64,000 bases of DNA from an uncultured Bacteroidaceae bacterium (GCA_934293005.1 CAKQYA010000002.1:1-64000), one strand, 5' to 3'; counted from the stretch's first letter, positions 42,786 through 52,983 are shown. Notes: generated from the sequence alone by a model not told the origin. Made by a program: numbers and translations.

Positions 42786-43967
42786 TTAATGATGGAAAAG
42801 ACGGATGCCAGTGAATGCCATAGCAATGCCATACTTATTGCATGTCTCTATGACATTATCATCGCGAACCGAACCTCCGGCCTGAGCAATATACTGCACT
42901 CCGCTCTTGTGCGCACGCTCAATATTGTCGCCGAAGGGGAAGAAAGCATCGGAGCCAAGGCACACACCTGTGTTCTGAGCCAACCATTCTTTCTTTTCCT
43001 CCATTGTGAGAGGTTCTGGCTTTTCAGTGAAGAAATTCTGCCATGTGCCTTCTCGAAGCACATCCTCATATTCATCACCTATATACACGTCTATAGTGTT
43101 GTCGCGGTCTGCGCGCTTGATGTCGCTTCTGAAAGGCAGCGCAAGCACCTTCGGACATTGGCGCAACCACCAGATGTCAGCCTTGTTGCCTGCCAAACGA
43201 GTGCAATGGATGCGGCTCTGCTGTCCTGCGCCAATGCCTATAGCCTGTCCATCTTTCACATAGCATACAGAATTTGACTGCGTATACTTCAACGTGATAA
43301 GAGCAATCTTCAAGTCTCGGCGCGCATCAGCAGGAATGTCTTTGTTGTCTGTAGGGATATTCTCAAAAAGATTGTCACCAGTAAGGTCAATCTCATTGCG
43401 TCCTTGTTCAAATGTGACGCCAAACACTTGCTTTGACTCAATAGGGGCAGGCTTGTAGCTTGGGTCAATCTTAATCACACAATATGTGCCCTTGCGCTTA
43501 GCCTTCAGAATCTCCAGAGCCTCTGGAGTGTAATCTGGAGCAATGATGCCATCGCTCACCTCGCGCTTGATGAGAGTAGCTGCAGCCTCATCGCAGGTGT
43601 CAGAAAGAGCTATGAAATCGCCGAATGAAGACATGCGGTCCGCGCCTCTGGCACGAGCATAAGCTGTGGCTATAGGAGAAAGAGGTATTTTCACGTCATC
43701 CACGAAATATATTTTTTTCAGCGTATCGCTCATAGGAGCTCCCACGGCTGCTCCTGCCGGACTGACATGCTTAAACGAAGCAGCAGCAGGCATGCCTGTG
43801 GCAGCCTTCAGTTCCTTAACCAATTGCCAGCTGTTGAGAGCATCCAGAAGGTTAATATATCCAGGACGGCCACACAACACTTCTATGGGCAGCTCTCCCT
43901 CTGTCATGTAGACCCTTGATGGCTTCTGATTAGGGTTGCAGCCATACTTCAATGCTAATTCTTTCAT
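42786..43967 (-). CDS. Stand-alone AICAR formyltransferase (PurH C-terminal type)
   Basis: A 393-residue protein corresponding to the AICAR transformylase half of PurH, without the IMP cyclohydrolase domain. Typical stretches are KYGCNPNQKPS at the start, ASFKHVSPAGAAVG, YVKDGQAIGIGAGQQSR and ALPFRSDIKRADRDN. It transfers a formyl group from 10-formyl-THF to AICAR in purine synthesis. Many Bacteroidota carry such a short form as well as bifunctional PurH, so it may be a second enzyme. The ATG at 43967 was preferred over one ten codons earlier. The promoter is probably at 44049-44056. Confidence 0.88.
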   Translation of the reverse strand: MKELALKYGCNPNQKPSRVYMTEGELPIEVLCGRPGYINLLDALNSWQLVKELKAATGMPAAASFKHVSPAGAAVGAPMSDTLKKIYFVDDVKIPLSPIATAYARARGADRMSSFGDFIALSDTCDEAAATLIKREVSDGIIAPDYTPEALEILKAKRKGTYCVIKIDPSYKPAPIESKQVFGVTFEQGRNEIDLTGDNLFENIPTDNKDIPADARRDLKIALITLKYTQSNSVCYVKDGQAIGIGAGQQSRIHCTRLAGNKADIWWLRQCPKVLALPFRSDIKRADRDNTIDVYIGDEYEDVLREGTWQNFFTEKPEPLTMEEKKEWLAQNTGVCLGSDAFFPFGDNIERAHKSGVQYIAQAGGSVRDDNVIETCNKYGIAMAFTGIRLFHH

Positions 43968-44048
43968 CTTTTCTTTGTGTTTATATTTTGATGACAACTT
44001 CTTTCACCTCCATAGCTTCAGCAGATGCCATAGAGGTTGATTTTGGTG

Positions 44049-44056
44049 CAAAGTTA
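44049..44056 (-). promoter_or_regulatory. -7 box TAACTTTG of the AICAR formyltransferase gene
   Basis: Minus-strand consensus match about 82 bases before the start codon. Confidence 0.6.
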
Positions 44057-44404
44057 ACAAAAAACTATGACAAGAACAAAATACAAGTCAAATATTTTAG
44101 CTACCATGCAGACTCGCAACGCATATGCGCAAAGACTTGCAACGCATATACATGTATGAATTGGCACACACAGGACAGCAGCACCATGCCCAGTCAGCCC
44201 ATCACGTTATTCCTGACAAAGACCGACAAGGAGCATTATTAAGGCACCAGCCATCTAATCATTCACCTTCACCGTCGCTGCTCTCCTATCTTATTTCAAA
44301 TGAATATGGCACAAACGACTCAATCACAGCATGGCAAATGGGACATTTTAGCTGTCCGCCCACAAATACAGACAAGAAAATTTGCCGCTATCTCAACAAT
44401 TTCG

Positions 44405-44412
44405 TAACTTTG
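44405..44412 (+). promoter_or_regulatory. -7 box TAACTTTG of the small acidic protein gene
   Basis: Consensus match 24 bases before the start codon at 44436, suggesting a short leader. Confidence 0.6.
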
Positions 44413-44435
44413 CCTACTAAAAAAGAAATAATCTC

Positions 44436-44669
44436 ATGAAAAGCTTATCAATCAAGGACACCACGCTTGAGGAACGCAGGCAGATAGTGCAAGAAGCGCT
44501 CAACTTTGGCGCAGGCGATTGCGATGGCCAAGACTTGTCAGACATCTACGACGACTACATACTCGGTCTGAAGGAACTGGCCGACATCAACAGAGAGTTC
44601 AGCGAGAAGCATGCAGGTGAAGTTGTGGCTGGAGAATTGACAAAGCCATCCACAGGCTGCATGATGTGA
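44436..44669 (+). CDS. Small acidic protein, unknown function
   Basis: A 77-residue soluble protein rich in Asp and Glu (DCDGQDLSDIYDDYILGLKEL) and mostly helical by eye. It ends in STGCMM; the cysteine at residue 75 is conspicuous but no motif is recognised. A good -7 box 24 bases upstream supports expression. The Gfo/Idh/MocA gene follows 65 bases later and may be cotranscribed. I do not know its family. Confidence 0.65.
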   Translation: MKSLSIKDTTLEERRQIVQEALNFGAGDCDGQDLSDIYDDYILGLKELADINREFSEKHAGEVVAGELTKPSTGCMM

Positions 44670-44734
44670 AAAAGACGACTCATCCCAGATGACATTGAAT
44701 TAAGTCAGACTATAAAAGCAGACAGCAAAACGGT

Positions 44735-45730
44735 ATGGAAAAAATTGAGAAAGTGAAGTGGGGATTCATAGGTTGCGGCGAAGTGACAGAAAAGAAAAGC
44801 GGACCAGCCTTCAACCTCATCGATGGCAGCGAAGTGGTGGCAGTCATGAGCCGCGACGCAGAAAAAGCCCAATCGTACGCAGAACGGCATGGGGTGAAGA
44901 AATACTATTCGGATGCACAGTCTCTTGTGAGCGACCCGGAAGTGAACGCTGTATACATAGCCACACCGCCATCATCACATGCCACATTCGCCATAATGGC
45001 CATGAAAGCAGGCAAACCCGCCTATATCGAAAAGCCATTAGCTGCAAGCTATGCCGACTGCCTCAGGGTGAACCGCATCAGCAAACTGACAGGCATACCA
45101 TGCTTCGTGGCATTCTACAGACGCTATCTTCCTTACTTCGAGAAAGTGAACAGCATCGTAAGGAACGGCACAATAGGCAAGGTGCTGACAGTGCAAATAC
45201 GCTTCGCTGTCCCACCAAGAGAGCTCGACCACGTGGACGGGAAAGAGATGCCATGGCGCCTGCAGCCAGAGGTGGCAGGCGGAGGGGGTTACTTCTATGA
45301 CCTGGCCTCACATCAGATAGATTTTCTCCAATACATGTTCGGCCCTATAATCGAAGCAGAAGGCTTCTGCCAAAACATGGCAGGCCTGTACAAAGTGGAA
45401 GACACTTTCAACGCCTGCTTCCGCTTCTCATGCGGACTGACAGGAAGTGCCTCATGGTGCTTTGTCGCACACCAATCTGCCAGACGCGACAGAATATCCA
45501 TAGTCGGCACCAAAGGCAAGATTGTCTTCTCCGTGTTCGACTATGAGCCCATCGTGCTCGACACAGAAGACGGCCAAAAGAAAATTGTGGTGCCCAACCC
45601 GCCACATGTGCAAATGGGCTTGATCAGCAAGGTGGTCAGGCATCTGCAAGGCAAAGAGGTGTGCGACTGCGATTCCATTAGCGCCACAGCCACCAATTGG
45701 GTCATGGACCGCATTCTCGGCAAGCTATAA
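44735..45730 (+). CDS. Gfo/Idh/MocA family oxidoreductase
   Basis: A 331-residue NAD(P)-dependent dehydrogenase. The Rossmann loop is GFIGCGEVTEKKSG near residue 9. The EKP motif (YIEKPLAASYADC) at about 97 carries the conserved lysine, and GGGGYFYDLASHQIDFLQY holds the late aspartate and histidine of the family. Substrates in this family are sugars, inositols or their derivatives; nothing here narrows it. It is cytoplasmic, lacking the twin-arginine signal seen in many Bacteroidota members. Confidence 0.9.
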   Translation: MEKIEKVKWGFIGCGEVTEKKSGPAFNLIDGSEVVAVMSRDAEKAQSYAERHGVKKYYSDAQSLVSDPEVNAVYIATPPSSHATFAIMAMKAGKPAYIEKPLAASYADCLRVNRISKLTGIPCFVAFYRRYLPYFEKVNSIVRNGTIGKVLTVQIRFAVPPRELDHVDGKEMPWRLQPEVAGGGGYFYDLASHQIDFLQYMFGPIIEAEGFCQNMAGLYKVEDTFNACFRFSCGLTGSASWCFVAHQSARRDRISIVGTKGKIVFSVFDYEPIVLDTEDGQKKIVVPNPPHVQMGLISKVVRHLQGKEVCDCDSISATATNWVMDRILGKL

Positions 45731-45873
45731 GCACAAGCGCAGCCGCTTGCGACAAAATGGCAAGAGAAAGAGAACAGCAAATATAACACACGTATATACA
45801 TTATTAAGTACTATACTGCAACAACACAAGCAGGCAGGCACACGCCTGCCTGCATATCAAAACAAGAGAGGGG

Positions 45874-47049
45874 ATGAGCCTGATGAATCATTTCAAAACG
45901 AGAACGTTTCTCTATGCGCTTTTGCTTGCCGTGCATTGCATGGCTGCAACGGCAAAAAATGATTTCCATCTAGCAGATGGCAGCAAAGCCGACTCAACGA
46001 TAAATGCCGAATGGACACAAGGAGCCAATCCTGAAACAGAGATCCACAGCAAGCCCAAACCCGAACCCATCCCGAAGAAAGCCAAAGGGCTTGCGAGAGT
46101 GCTGGAAGGAGTGTCTAACTTCTTCATGGGATGCGACACCAACTATGTCACTCCGCAAAAATACCAGATGACGGCACAAACGGAGATTTCCTATTGGCAC
46201 GACTACTACTTCATGCGCTCGTCAGCCACTGGCAACACCATGACTATCCAATCAGACCCTTCAGCCATCCTCGGTGCATACGTTTATTACAGCATTCTGG
46301 GTTACGGCATGGAATGGAATCTGAACGACATAGGCATTCCGGCAGGAAAGACTAACGGCACATCCATGAGGCAGGCTGTCATGATCCACACCGCTAAAAT
46401 ATTCGCAGAATACTACCGATTCAATTCGGGCAAGGGAGCTGAGATAAAAAGCGTGAGCAACATGGAGCTGCAAGGCTTGGACATGCGCTATTCAGGGTTA
46501 AACTCCAAATGCGACGGGGTGAGCGCTGTATACATGTTCAACAACAAGCACTTCTCATGGCCTGCAGCCTTCGGTGCAAACGCTGTACAACGAAAGAGCT
46601 GCGGCAGCTGGAGCGTTGGATTCCAATACAACCATCAAAAAATCACGATGGACAGAAGCGCTCTCCCGTCGTCCATAAAGAACGACATCGACACCACGCT
46701 GCTGTTCAGCAAGGTGGATTACCGCGACTACAGCATCAGTGTGGGATACAGCTACAACTTCGTGCTGGGCAAGAACCTGCTTCTGGCAGCCTCTATCATG
46801 CCAAGCATAGGATACAGGCGGTCCAACATCAAAGAAGAGCAGATAATGAAACGTTCCATTCTGAATGACCTCGCCACCGACGTGAACCTGCGCATGTCAT
46901 TCTTTTGGAACAACACAAGGGCATTCAACGGCATCATCTTCGAAATGCACACCTACGACTACAGGAAGGACAAGTTTGGCCTCACCAACACTTACGGCAC
47001 GCTCAAATTCATGTTTGGAGTCAACTTCTGGAAAAAGCCGCAGATATAG
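45874..47049 (+). CDS. DUF4421 family outer-membrane protein
   Basis: A 391-residue exported protein. The signal peptide spans about residues 8-27 (TFLYALLLAVHCMAATAK). After a linker, residues 75-391 show repeated amphipathic strands (WSVGFQYNHQKITMD, YSISVGYSYNFVLG, LKFMFGVNFW) and end in an aromatic-containing strand, as in outer-membrane barrels. The pattern matches DUF4421, of unknown function. The ATG at 45886 is an alternative start. It precedes the CotH surface protein in the same direction. Confidence 0.82.
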   Translation: MSLMNHFKTRTFLYALLLAVHCMAATAKNDFHLADGSKADSTINAEWTQGANPETEIHSKPKPEPIPKKAKGLARVLEGVSNFFMGCDTNYVTPQKYQMTAQTEISYWHDYYFMRSSATGNTMTIQSDPSAILGAYVYYSILGYGMEWNLNDIGIPAGKTNGTSMRQAVMIHTAKIFAEYYRFNSGKGAEIKSVSNMELQGLDMRYSGLNSKCDGVSAVYMFNNKHFSWPAAFGANAVQRKSCGSWSVGFQYNHQKITMDRSALPSSIKNDIDTTLLFSKVDYRDYSISVGYSYNFVLGKNLLLAASIMPSIGYRRSNIKEEQIMKRSILNDLATDVNLRMSFFWNNTRAFNGIIFEMHTYDYRKDKFGLTNTYGTLKFMFGVNFWKKPQI

Positions 47050-47197
47050 TCTATCTCATGATGCGCCAGCACTTACAAAAATGGAAGTCAGAAAATCATT
47101 CCACAGCCATCAGGCAGCCAAGCATCATTGTGAAAGGCTTAGCCCCCATAAAGAAAAAAAATAATAATAAACTAACAATATACCTTCTACAAATAAT

Positions 47198-50100
47198 ATG
47201 AAAAAATGCACAACCTTAATGCTCATGTCGCTCGCATCATTTGCAGCACATGCGCAAGAAACTTGGATTGACATTACAGACAAATATGTCGTCAATCCCA
47301 ACTTTGACAACGACGACAAGGAGACAGGATGGGAAGGCACACCGTTTGGAGCAGCTAGTCCACGAGAAAATGCTGAACATTACCAAAAGACATACAATTC
47401 TTTCCAAACCATAAGCGGACTCTCAGCAGGCAAATTCAGAGTGAGCCTCAGTGCTTTCTATCGCATGGGAAGCTCATCAGATGATTACAGCCTTTACACA
47501 TCAGGCGACTACAAAAACCAGCAACATGCCAAGCTTTATGCCACATCGAGCAAGGGCGACTACGAAACCGGCATTGCGCCAGCATCATCTGCCGCATTAA
47601 GCCAAGGGCTCGGCGGTGGAACATCACAAGTCGGCAACGGAGGCTGGTGGGGAGGAGATGTTTATTACATACCAAACAACATGGAGGCTGCTCACTACTG
47701 GTTTGAGGCTGGACACTATGTCAACACCCTGGAATGCGAAGTCGGCACAGACGGCCAGCTCACTATCGGCATAAGAAAAAGCACAACACTCAGCAACGAT
47801 TGGACATGCCTTGACAACTGGAGATTGGAATACTTTGGCAAACTCATCAACGCCACATCCATAACCCTTTCCCAAACAGATGTGAAACTCACACGCCAGG
47901 AGGTATTTAACCTCACAGCCACAGTCATGCCCGAAAATGCCACATACCGCAATGTCAACTGGACATCAACTGACATAAGCGTGGCTAAAGTCGACAGCAA
48001 GGGCGAGGTGACTGCCGTGGGCAACGGCACATGCTACATCGTGGCAAGCTCAAAGAGCAACAGCACGGTCACGGCAAAATGCAAGGTGACAGTAACAAAC
48101 AACCCGGCCACATCGGAGAATGTCATCATAAACGAGATAATGGCAGCCAACGTCGACGTGTATATGGACCCATCGTTCAACTATGGCAGCTGGGTCGAAC
48201 TGTACAATCCAACAGACAAAAGCGTGACGCTTGGCGGTCTTTACGTGAGCGACGATCCACTAAACCTCAAGAAGCACAAGCTTATCGAAGAATACGGAGT
48301 TCTTCCGGCTAATGGCTATGCCATGCTCAATTTTGACCATTTCGAGATTTACACCAAAGCGGCATACAGGCAGATAGACGACAAGCTCAACAGCGATGGT
48401 GGCACCATCATCATCTCGGACGGAACGAACATCCTGGCGCAGCAAGACTACCCTCAAGCCATATCGCGCACATCGTATGCCCGCACCACCGATGGCGGCG
48501 ACACTTGGGCCACAGCAGCCTACCCCACTCCTGGCAGTGCCAATGGAGAAAGCATGGGATTCGCATCGATGCAGCTCGATGCCCCTGTCGTTGACAAGGA
48601 CGCCCAGCTCTTCAGCGGGCAGATGCATGTATGCGTGAACATCCCAGAAGGAGCGACACTTAAATTCACCACCGACGGCACCACTCCGACAAAAGACAAC
48701 GGCATGGAATCGCCGACGGGACTCTTCAACGTGGAAAGCACCACATGCTACCGTTTCCGTTTGTTCAAGGATGGCTTCTTGCCTTCATCCGTCGTGACAC
48801 GCTCTTATATTCTCGACGAGGGCAACTACCCATTCCCAATCATATCGGTCGTTACCGACAGGGAAAACATCTATTCAAGCACATACGGCGTATTCCAAAA
48901 GAGCGAGAACGGACGCCCAGGCCGCGGACAGTCTGACAAATGCAACTGGAATATGGAATGGGACCGTCCTGTGGCATTCGAATACATCAGCAAGAACAAC
49001 GAATGCTTAGTGTCACAGGAATGCAACTTCTCCATGTGCGGCGGATGGAGCCGCGCATGGACTCCACATTCATTCAAGCTGAAGGCGAACAAGATTTACG
49101 ATCTGAAGAAATTCTTCGAGGCTCCACTCTTTGAGAAAAAGCCATACATAAAGAACAAGACGCTGCAGATACGCAACGGAGGCAACGACAATTGGGGGCG
49201 CATCAAAGATCCTGCCCTGCAGATGGTTGTGGCCAACAGCGGCATGTATGTCGATTATCAGGAATGGGAACCTGTGCATGTGTTCATAAATGGCGAACAC
49301 TACGCTGTGCTCAACATGCGAGAGCCAAACAACAAGCACTTCGCCTACTCCAACTACGGCATCGACACAGACGAGATGGACCAGTTTGAGATGTCTCCCG
49401 ACTCTGGCTATGTGCAAATGGCGGGGACAGACGAGTCGTTCCTGAGACTGGTCGAACTGAGTGAGAACGCTGCCGACGAGGCAACCTATGAGAAGATTGG
49501 CCAACTGCTCGATATTGACGAGTACGTCAACTACATGGCCATCGAACTTTACATATCCGGCACCGACTGGCCGCAAAACAACGTGAAGGGATTCCGCTCT
49601 GTCAACGACGGCAAGTTCCACTTCGTGCTCTTCGACCTTGACTTCGCAGGCGCAAAAGACGATCCATTCAGCCGATTCTTCAACAAAGAGTATTACACAT
49701 TCGACCAGCTCTATGGCTACGATTTCTCACAGAACAAGGATCTTAATGGCAAGCGCTTCGAAAAGGACATCAAATTTGTGACTCTGTTCAAGAATCTCCT
49801 CAACAACGACACGTTCAGAAAGAAGTTTATCGACACATTCTGCATCGTGGGCGGCTCTGTCTTCACACCCGAACGTGTGAAGAGCATCGTGAGTGCGGCT
49901 GCCGACAAACTTGCGCAAGGCAGTTATGTGTCCCCATACAGCTCAGCCAATGACATCATCAGCAGCATAGGCGGAAGCGACTACAACAGCTTGATGAACA
50001 CATACATGAAGAACTATTCGTCCATGAAGCTCTCCAACGCAAACAGACAAAGCCTCAGCGTCAGCACAAACAGCGACGACGCAAAAATAGAGATGAATGG

Positions 50101-51574
50101 AATCCAACTGCCATACAGTTCTTTCAATGGCTTCATCTATGGACCTGTCACGCTGAAAGCCATCGCGCCTGCTGGATACCAATTCGCAGGATGGACATCA
50201 ACGTTATCAACATCAGAAACCACAATCTTCAAAGAAGGAGAGTCGTGGAGATACTACGACGATGGTTCTCTTGACGGTGAAAGCTGGGCAGACAAGTCGT
50301 ACAACGCATTCAGTTGGAAGCAAGGCAATGCACCTATAGGATACGGAAAGAATGAGGCTACCACAACCAACGGCAACTTGCCTTGCTACTACTTCCGCAA
50401 GAACTTCACATTGTCGAGCGCGCCATCAGCAAGCGAAACATACACGCTCCATTTCACCGTGGACGATGGCGCCATCGTATACATCAACGGCACAGAAGCC
50501 GGACGCTACAACATGCCTTCTGGCAACGTCAGCTACAACAACTTTGCAACAACGTATGCGAAAGACAACCCCGACACTGGCACAATGAACATAGACCCAT
50601 CTCTCTTCAAAAAAGGAACTAACATCATCGCGGTTGAAGTGCACAACAATTCCACAGCATCAACCGACATCTTGTGGGACGCTTCGCTGTCTGTGTCAAA
50701 GGAAAACTACACTAACAACTACGTGAGCACTGATGCTGAATACACATTGCCGAATAATGCCAATATGACTGTAAAGGCCATTTTCGAAAAGGCAGGCGAA
50801 GAAGACATGATAGCACAAGGCATAACGCCTGTCAGAGTAAACGAGGTGAGTGCGGCCAACTCGATGTACATCAACGATCACTTCAAGAAAAACGATTGGG
50901 TCGAACTATACAACACCACAGACAACGACATCGACATTTCAGGCATGTACATATCTGACGACCGAAACAAGCCTGAGAAATTCCAGGTGCCAACAGATAA
51001 TGTGACCATCAACACCATGATACCAGCTCATGGCTATAAAGTGATCTGGTGCGACAAACTCGAAATGACAGGCTCAGACATACACACAGGATTCAAACTT
51101 GCAGCAGCAGGAGGAGACGTGCTCGTCAAGACCGACACTTATGCCGACACGCTCACATACACCACTCATGTGGGCACTCAGTCGTTCGGACGTTATCCTG
51201 ATGGAGCTAACGACACATACGTGATGAATGCGCCTTCAATAGGAAAATCCAACAGACTCAGCACATACGACACTCTCTATATCGCTCCTGCGGAACCAGA
51301 TCCAACACCAGACGGCATCGCTTCCTACAAGAAAGAAAGCGGCGTGAGCATGGCATATGTTGATGGTGTGATTAACGTTAAGAGCGAAGACGCTCCAATC
51401 AAAGACATATGCATCTACAGTCCACTTGGCATGAAGGCTAATGCCACTGTGACAAAGAGGGATGGCGAACAGTTTGCCTCTGTCAACGTAGGCAGTCTGC
51501 CTAAGGGCATTTATGTGGTGAAAGTCATTGTAGACGGGAACGACGAATACAGCATGAAATTCAATGTGAAGTAA
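47198..51574 (+). CDS. CotH-kinase/lamin-tail surface protein with T9SS signal
   Basis: A 1458-residue secreted multidomain protein. The order is: signal peptide (1-20), an N-terminal beta domain, a Big_2 immunoglobulin-like domain (about 216-300), a lamin-tail domain (308-430), a small strand domain with FTTDGTTPT (485-545), a CotH domain (about 543-890, with VLFDLDFAG near 807), repeat-like beta modules including FTVDDGAIVYING, a second lamin-tail domain (1211-1340), and a C-terminal sorting domain (about 1385-1458) ending in GIYVVKVIVDGNDEYSMKFNVK-like strands. CotH domains can phosphorylate secreted proteins. The last domain marks export and surface attachment by the type IX system. Confidence 0.9.
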   Translation: MKKCTTLMLMSLASFAAHAQETWIDITDKYVVNPNFDNDDKETGWEGTPFGAASPRENAEHYQKTYNSFQTISGLSAGKFRVSLSAFYRMGSSSDDYSLYTSGDYKNQQHAKLYATSSKGDYETGIAPASSAALSQGLGGGTSQVGNGGWWGGDVYYIPNNMEAAHYWFEAGHYVNTLECEVGTDGQLTIGIRKSTTLSNDWTCLDNWRLEYFGKLINATSITLSQTDVKLTRQEVFNLTATVMPENATYRNVNWTSTDISVAKVDSKGEVTAVGNGTCYIVASSKSNSTVTAKCKVTVTNNPATSENVIINEIMAANVDVYMDPSFNYGSWVELYNPTDKSVTLGGLYVSDDPLNLKKHKLIEEYGVLPANGYAMLNFDHFEIYTKAAYRQIDDKLNSDGGTIIISDGTNILAQQDYPQAISRTSYARTTDGGDTWATAAYPTPGSANGESMGFASMQLDAPVVDKDAQLFSGQMHVCVNIPEGATLKFTTDGTTPTKDNGMESPTGLFNVESTTCYRFRLFKDGFLPSSVVTRSYILDEGNYPFPIISVVTDRENIYSSTYGVFQKSENGRPGRGQSDKCNWNMEWDRPVAFEYISKNNECLVSQECNFSMCGGWSRAWTPHSFKLKANKIYDLKKFFEAPLFEKKPYIKNKTLQIRNGGNDNWGRIKDPALQMVVANSGMYVDYQEWEPVHVFINGEHYAVLNMREPNNKHFAYSNYGIDTDEMDQFEMSPDSGYVQMAGTDESFLRLVELSENAADEATYEKIGQLLDIDEYVNYMAIELYISGTDWPQNNVKGFRSVNDGKFHFVLFDLDFAGAKDDPFSRFFNKEYYTFDQLYGYDFSQNKDLNGKRFEKDIKFVTLFKNLLNNDTFRKKFIDTFCIVGGSVFTPERVKSIVSAAADKLAQGSYVSPYSSANDIISSIGGSDYNSLMNTYMKNYSSMKLSNANRQSLSVSTNSDDAKIEMNGIQLPYSSFNGFIYGPVTLKAIAPAGYQFAGWTSTLSTSETTIFKEGESWRYYDDGSLDGESWADKSYNAFSWKQGNAPIGYGKNEATTTNGNLPCYYFRKNFTLSSAPSASETYTLHFTVDDGAIVYINGTEAGRYNMPSGNVSYNNFATTYAKDNPDTGTMNIDPSLFKKGTNIIAVEVHNNSTASTDILWDASLSVSKENYTNNYVSTDAEYTLPNNANMTVKAIFEKAGEEDMIAQGITPVRVNEVSAANSMYINDHFKKNDWVELYNTTDNDIDISGMYISDDRNKPEKFQVPTDNVTINTMIPAHGYKVIWCDKLEMTGSDIHTGFKLAAAGGDVLVKTDTYADTLTYTTHVGTQSFGRYPDGANDTYVMNAPSIGKSNRLSTYDTLYIAPAEPDPTPDGIASYKKESGVSMAYVDGVINVKSEDAPIKDICIYSPLGMKANATVTKRDGEQFASVNVGSLPKGIYVVKVIVDGNDEYSMKFNVK

Positions 51575-51626
51575 GCAATAACAATGTTTTTTTGATATAA
51601 ATTCCATCAAAAACAAAAAAATATCT

Positions 51627-51714
51627 GTCTGAGTGCTGACAAACAAAAATTAAGTACTATATTTGCAAAACCTAAAGATGCAGGTACGCAGTTTTTGTTT
51701 ATCAGCACTCAGAC
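51627..51714. repeat. 23-bp inverted repeat enclosing the galE promoter
   Basis: Arms 51627-51649 and 51692-51714 are inverted copies with one mismatch (outer core GTCTGAGTGCTG). The 42-base spacer contains the -7 box TATATTTG at 51658-51665. A promoter between inverted repeats is the layout of phase-variable switches in Bacteroidota, though the spacer is short and no recombinase lies nearby. Alternatives are a regulator site or a hairpin ending the cotH-like transcript. Confidence 0.8.
51658..51665 (+). promoter_or_regulatory. -7 box TATATTTG of galE
   Basis: Consensus match 83 bases before the galE ATG, inside the inverted repeat. Confidence 0.6.
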
Positions 51715-51747
51715 TTTTTATAAAACTAACTATTTAACTTGAAATAC

Positions 51748-52782
51748 ATGAAAGAGACAATACTTGTGACTGGTGGAACAGGTTTTATCGGTTCACACAC
51801 AACAGTAGAACTTCAACAGGCAGGATATAATGTTGTCATCATAGACAACCTCTCTAATTCCAACGCCGCTGTCATCGACGGCATTGAAAAGATTACAGGT
51901 GTGCGCCCTGCATTTGAACAAGTTGACCTAAACGACTTTGACGCCACAGAAGCTGTGTTCAAAAAGCACAAGATTGACGGTTGCATCCATTTCGCCGCTT
52001 CAAAAGCAGTTGGCGAATCGGTTCAGAAGCCACTACTCTACTATCGCAACAACCTCAACTCGTTGATGAACGTGCTTGAGCTTATGGCAAAGTATGGAAG
52101 CAAAGGCATCATCTTCTCTTCTTCATGTACAGTATACGGACAGCCAACACCGGAAAACCTACCTGTGACAGAGCAAGCTCCTATACAAAAGGCTCTCTCG
52201 CCATACGGCAACACTAAGCAGGTCAATGAGGAGATCATCCAGGATTTCATCCATTCAGGAGCTCCTATCAAGTCTGTCATCCTACGATACTTCAACCCTA
52301 TCGGCGCTCATCCATCAGCGCTCATCGGCGAACTGCCAAACGGTGTGCCAATGAACCTCATTCCATTCGTCACCCAGACAGCCATTGGAATACGCAAGCA
52401 GCTGAAGATATTCGGACATGACTACAACACTCCCGACAAGACCTGCATCCGCGACTACATCTACGTGGTTGACCTCGCCAAAGCTCATGTAAAGGCAATG
52501 GAGCGCGTGCTTGAGAAGGATACAGAGCCAGTTGAAGTATTCAATATCGGCACGGGACACGGCTACTCCACACTTGAGATCGTAGAAGGCTTTGAACGCG
52601 CCACTGGTGTGAAACTGCCATGGGAGTATGCTCCACGCCGCGAAGGTGACATCGAAGCCATTTGGGGCAACGTTGACAAGGCAAACAATGTGCTCGGATG
52701 GAAAGCCGACACTCCGCTTGACGACATCCTTGCTTCTGCATGGAAATGGCAACTCAAGCTTCGCGAAGACGGCATACAGTAA
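51748..52782 (+). CDS. galE: UDP-glucose 4-epimerase
   Basis: A 344-residue short-chain dehydrogenase-type epimerase interconverting UDP-glucose and UDP-galactose. The NAD loop is GGTGFIGSH (9-17); the catalytic Tyr153 and Lys157 are in SPYGNTKQ, with the serine in SSSCTVYG. The product supplies galactose units for envelope polysaccharides. The ATG at 51748 is preferred to an upstream TTG. If the promoter region just upstream can invert, galE expression would switch. Confidence 0.95.
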   Translation: MKETILVTGGTGFIGSHTTVELQQAGYNVVIIDNLSNSNAAVIDGIEKITGVRPAFEQVDLNDFDATEAVFKKHKIDGCIHFAASKAVGESVQKPLLYYRNNLNSLMNVLELMAKYGSKGIIFSSSCTVYGQPTPENLPVTEQAPIQKALSPYGNTKQVNEEIIQDFIHSGAPIKSVILRYFNPIGAHPSALIGELPNGVPMNLIPFVTQTAIGIRKQLKIFGHDYNTPDKTCIRDYIYVVDLAKAHVKAMERVLEKDTEPVEVFNIGTGHGYSTLEIVEGFERATGVKLPWEYAPRREGDIEAIWGNVDKANNVLGWKADTPLDDILASAWKWQLKLREDGIQ

Positions 52783-52942
52783 AATAATAATAATATAATA
52801 AAGAAAGCACGGAGACATCAAAGGATTTTTTCCAACGAACTATCCGCTGCTAACAGAATTTGAAACTAATATACGAATTATAATAACGTTCTGGTATTAT
52901 TACCAGTTTCGTTTGTCGTGTTTTATTTTGTGTTTGTGTTGT

Positions 52943-52983
52943 GGCTATTCTTTTTCGAGAGAAACGGAGTAGCCCTTTTTTTA
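52943..52983 (+). terminator. Terminator-like hairpin with T-run
   Basis: GGCTA (52943-52947) pairs with TAGCC (52970-52974), followed by a run of T (52976-52982). It lies 160 bases after galE, so it either ends a long galE 3' UTR or a separate short RNA from the gap. Confidence 0.5.
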
